Shown here: piece after piece, positions 6,127-6,322 of the stretch
Layout of the letters: each line of letters begins with the position of its first letter
Position numbering within the stretch: the first letter of the stretch is position 1
Assembly: GCA_016649675.1 (NCBI GenBank)
Contig: JAENXG010000140.1
Location: 1-6,322, forward strand
Origin: Methyloceanibacter sp.
GTDB taxonomy: Bacteria > Pseudomonadota > Alphaproteobacteria > Rhizobiales > Methyloligellaceae
DNA: 6,322 nucleotides
Reading direction: 5' to 3'
Made by a program: the position numbers and the translations under genes
Notes under the pieces: model-generated
Told to the model about the DNA's origin: nothing
Seen by the model: the letters and a program-made list of their open reading frames with translations, nothing else
Database searches by the model: none

Positions 6127-6322
6127 ATGACCGCTGCTTCGCCCGCTCGCAGGCCCCTCGATAGGCGCGCGCTGCTCGACAAACTCAAAGCCGCGTTGCT
6201 CACGCCGATCCGCGCCATGCGGCTGCGCTATCTGCCGCTCCTCATGATCTATTACGCCTATGGCGCGCTCGGCCTTGTCGGCATTGCCGAGGCCTTCTGG
6301 ATCAAAGATGACTTGACGCTCA
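6127..6322 (+). CDS. Membrane transporter-like protein, N-terminal fragment (runs off the window)
   Basis: Sixty-five codons are visible. A basic cytoplasmic N-terminus (about 1-35, with many Arg and Lys) leads into a hydrophobic stretch RYLPLLMIYYAYGALGLVGI (34-53) continuing AEAFWIKDDLTL. This fits a first membrane helix of a major-facilitator or folate-biopterin-like transporter, where a similar opening is found in alphaproteobacterial members. The substrate cannot be named from this fragment. An in-frame TAA at 6106 rules out any longer N-terminus, so 6127 is the first possible ATG. The ribosome binding site is weak (GGAAAAAGA just upstream). The gene is divergent from the hypothetical-pat operon and shares its promoter region, including the FNR/FixK-like box. 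Confidence 0.65.
   Translation, partial: MTAASPARRPLDRRALLDKLKAALLTPIRAMRLRYLPLLMIYYAYGALGLVGIAEAFWIKDDLTL

Noticed and set aside
6116..6130. Tiny frame ATG GAA AAA GAA TGA whose stop overlaps the ATG at 6127
   Set aside because: The four-codon frame could in principle couple translation to the next gene, but it has no ribosome binding site of its own and is easily explained by chance.

Overview
The window looks like a piece of a GC-rich alphaproteobacterial chromosome, most likely Hyphomicrobiales (Bradyrhizobium/Rhodopseudomonas/Methylobacterium-like). The reasons are the strong GC bias in codon third positions, the protein repertoire, and intergenic palindromic units with GTCAT...ATCCA ends, a type familiar from that order. 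The genus assignment is inference. I see no phage, insertion sequence, CRISPR, tRNA or rRNA.

Layout. Positions 44-2011 (+) hold a complete AMP-forming acetyl-CoA synthetase (acs) with an excellent ribosome binding site. After a 174-base spacer, 2186-2626 (+) encodes a small protein of the 'host attachment' family. The convergent gap 2627-2815 carries three related palindromic hairpin units, two of which form a larger inverted repeat. On the minus strand a probable two-gene operon follows: a 127-residue conserved hypothetical protein (5948 down to 5565), then 22 bases later a 908-residue Pat/PatZ-type protein (5542 down to 2816). This last protein joins an NDP-forming acyl-CoA synthetase-like region to a C-terminal GNAT acetyltransferase. 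The gap 5949-6126 is a divergent promoter region with a near-consensus FNR/FixK box (6029-6042). From 6127 (+) a membrane protein, probably a transporter, begins and runs off the window.

How the genes fit together. Acs activates acetate to acetyl-CoA. In the characterised enterobacterial and Rhodopseudomonas systems, Pat acetylates the catalytic lysine of the Acs PKTRSGK motif and switches the enzyme off. Here the target (Lys613 of Acs) and a Pat homologue with the GNAT glutamate (Glu821) lie within about 0.8 kb of each other, so the locus plausibly encodes an acetate-activation enzyme and its modifier. The Pat homologue also keeps a histidine (His250, in THTGALAG) at the position phosphorylated in ADP-forming acyl-CoA synthetases; from memory, E. 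coli PatZ lacks it. The N-terminal region may therefore still be catalytic. An oxygen-responsive regulator could act on the divergent promoter region. I did not find a clearly undescribed system; the retained histidine, the FNR/FixK box and the covarying palindromes are the items most worth following.
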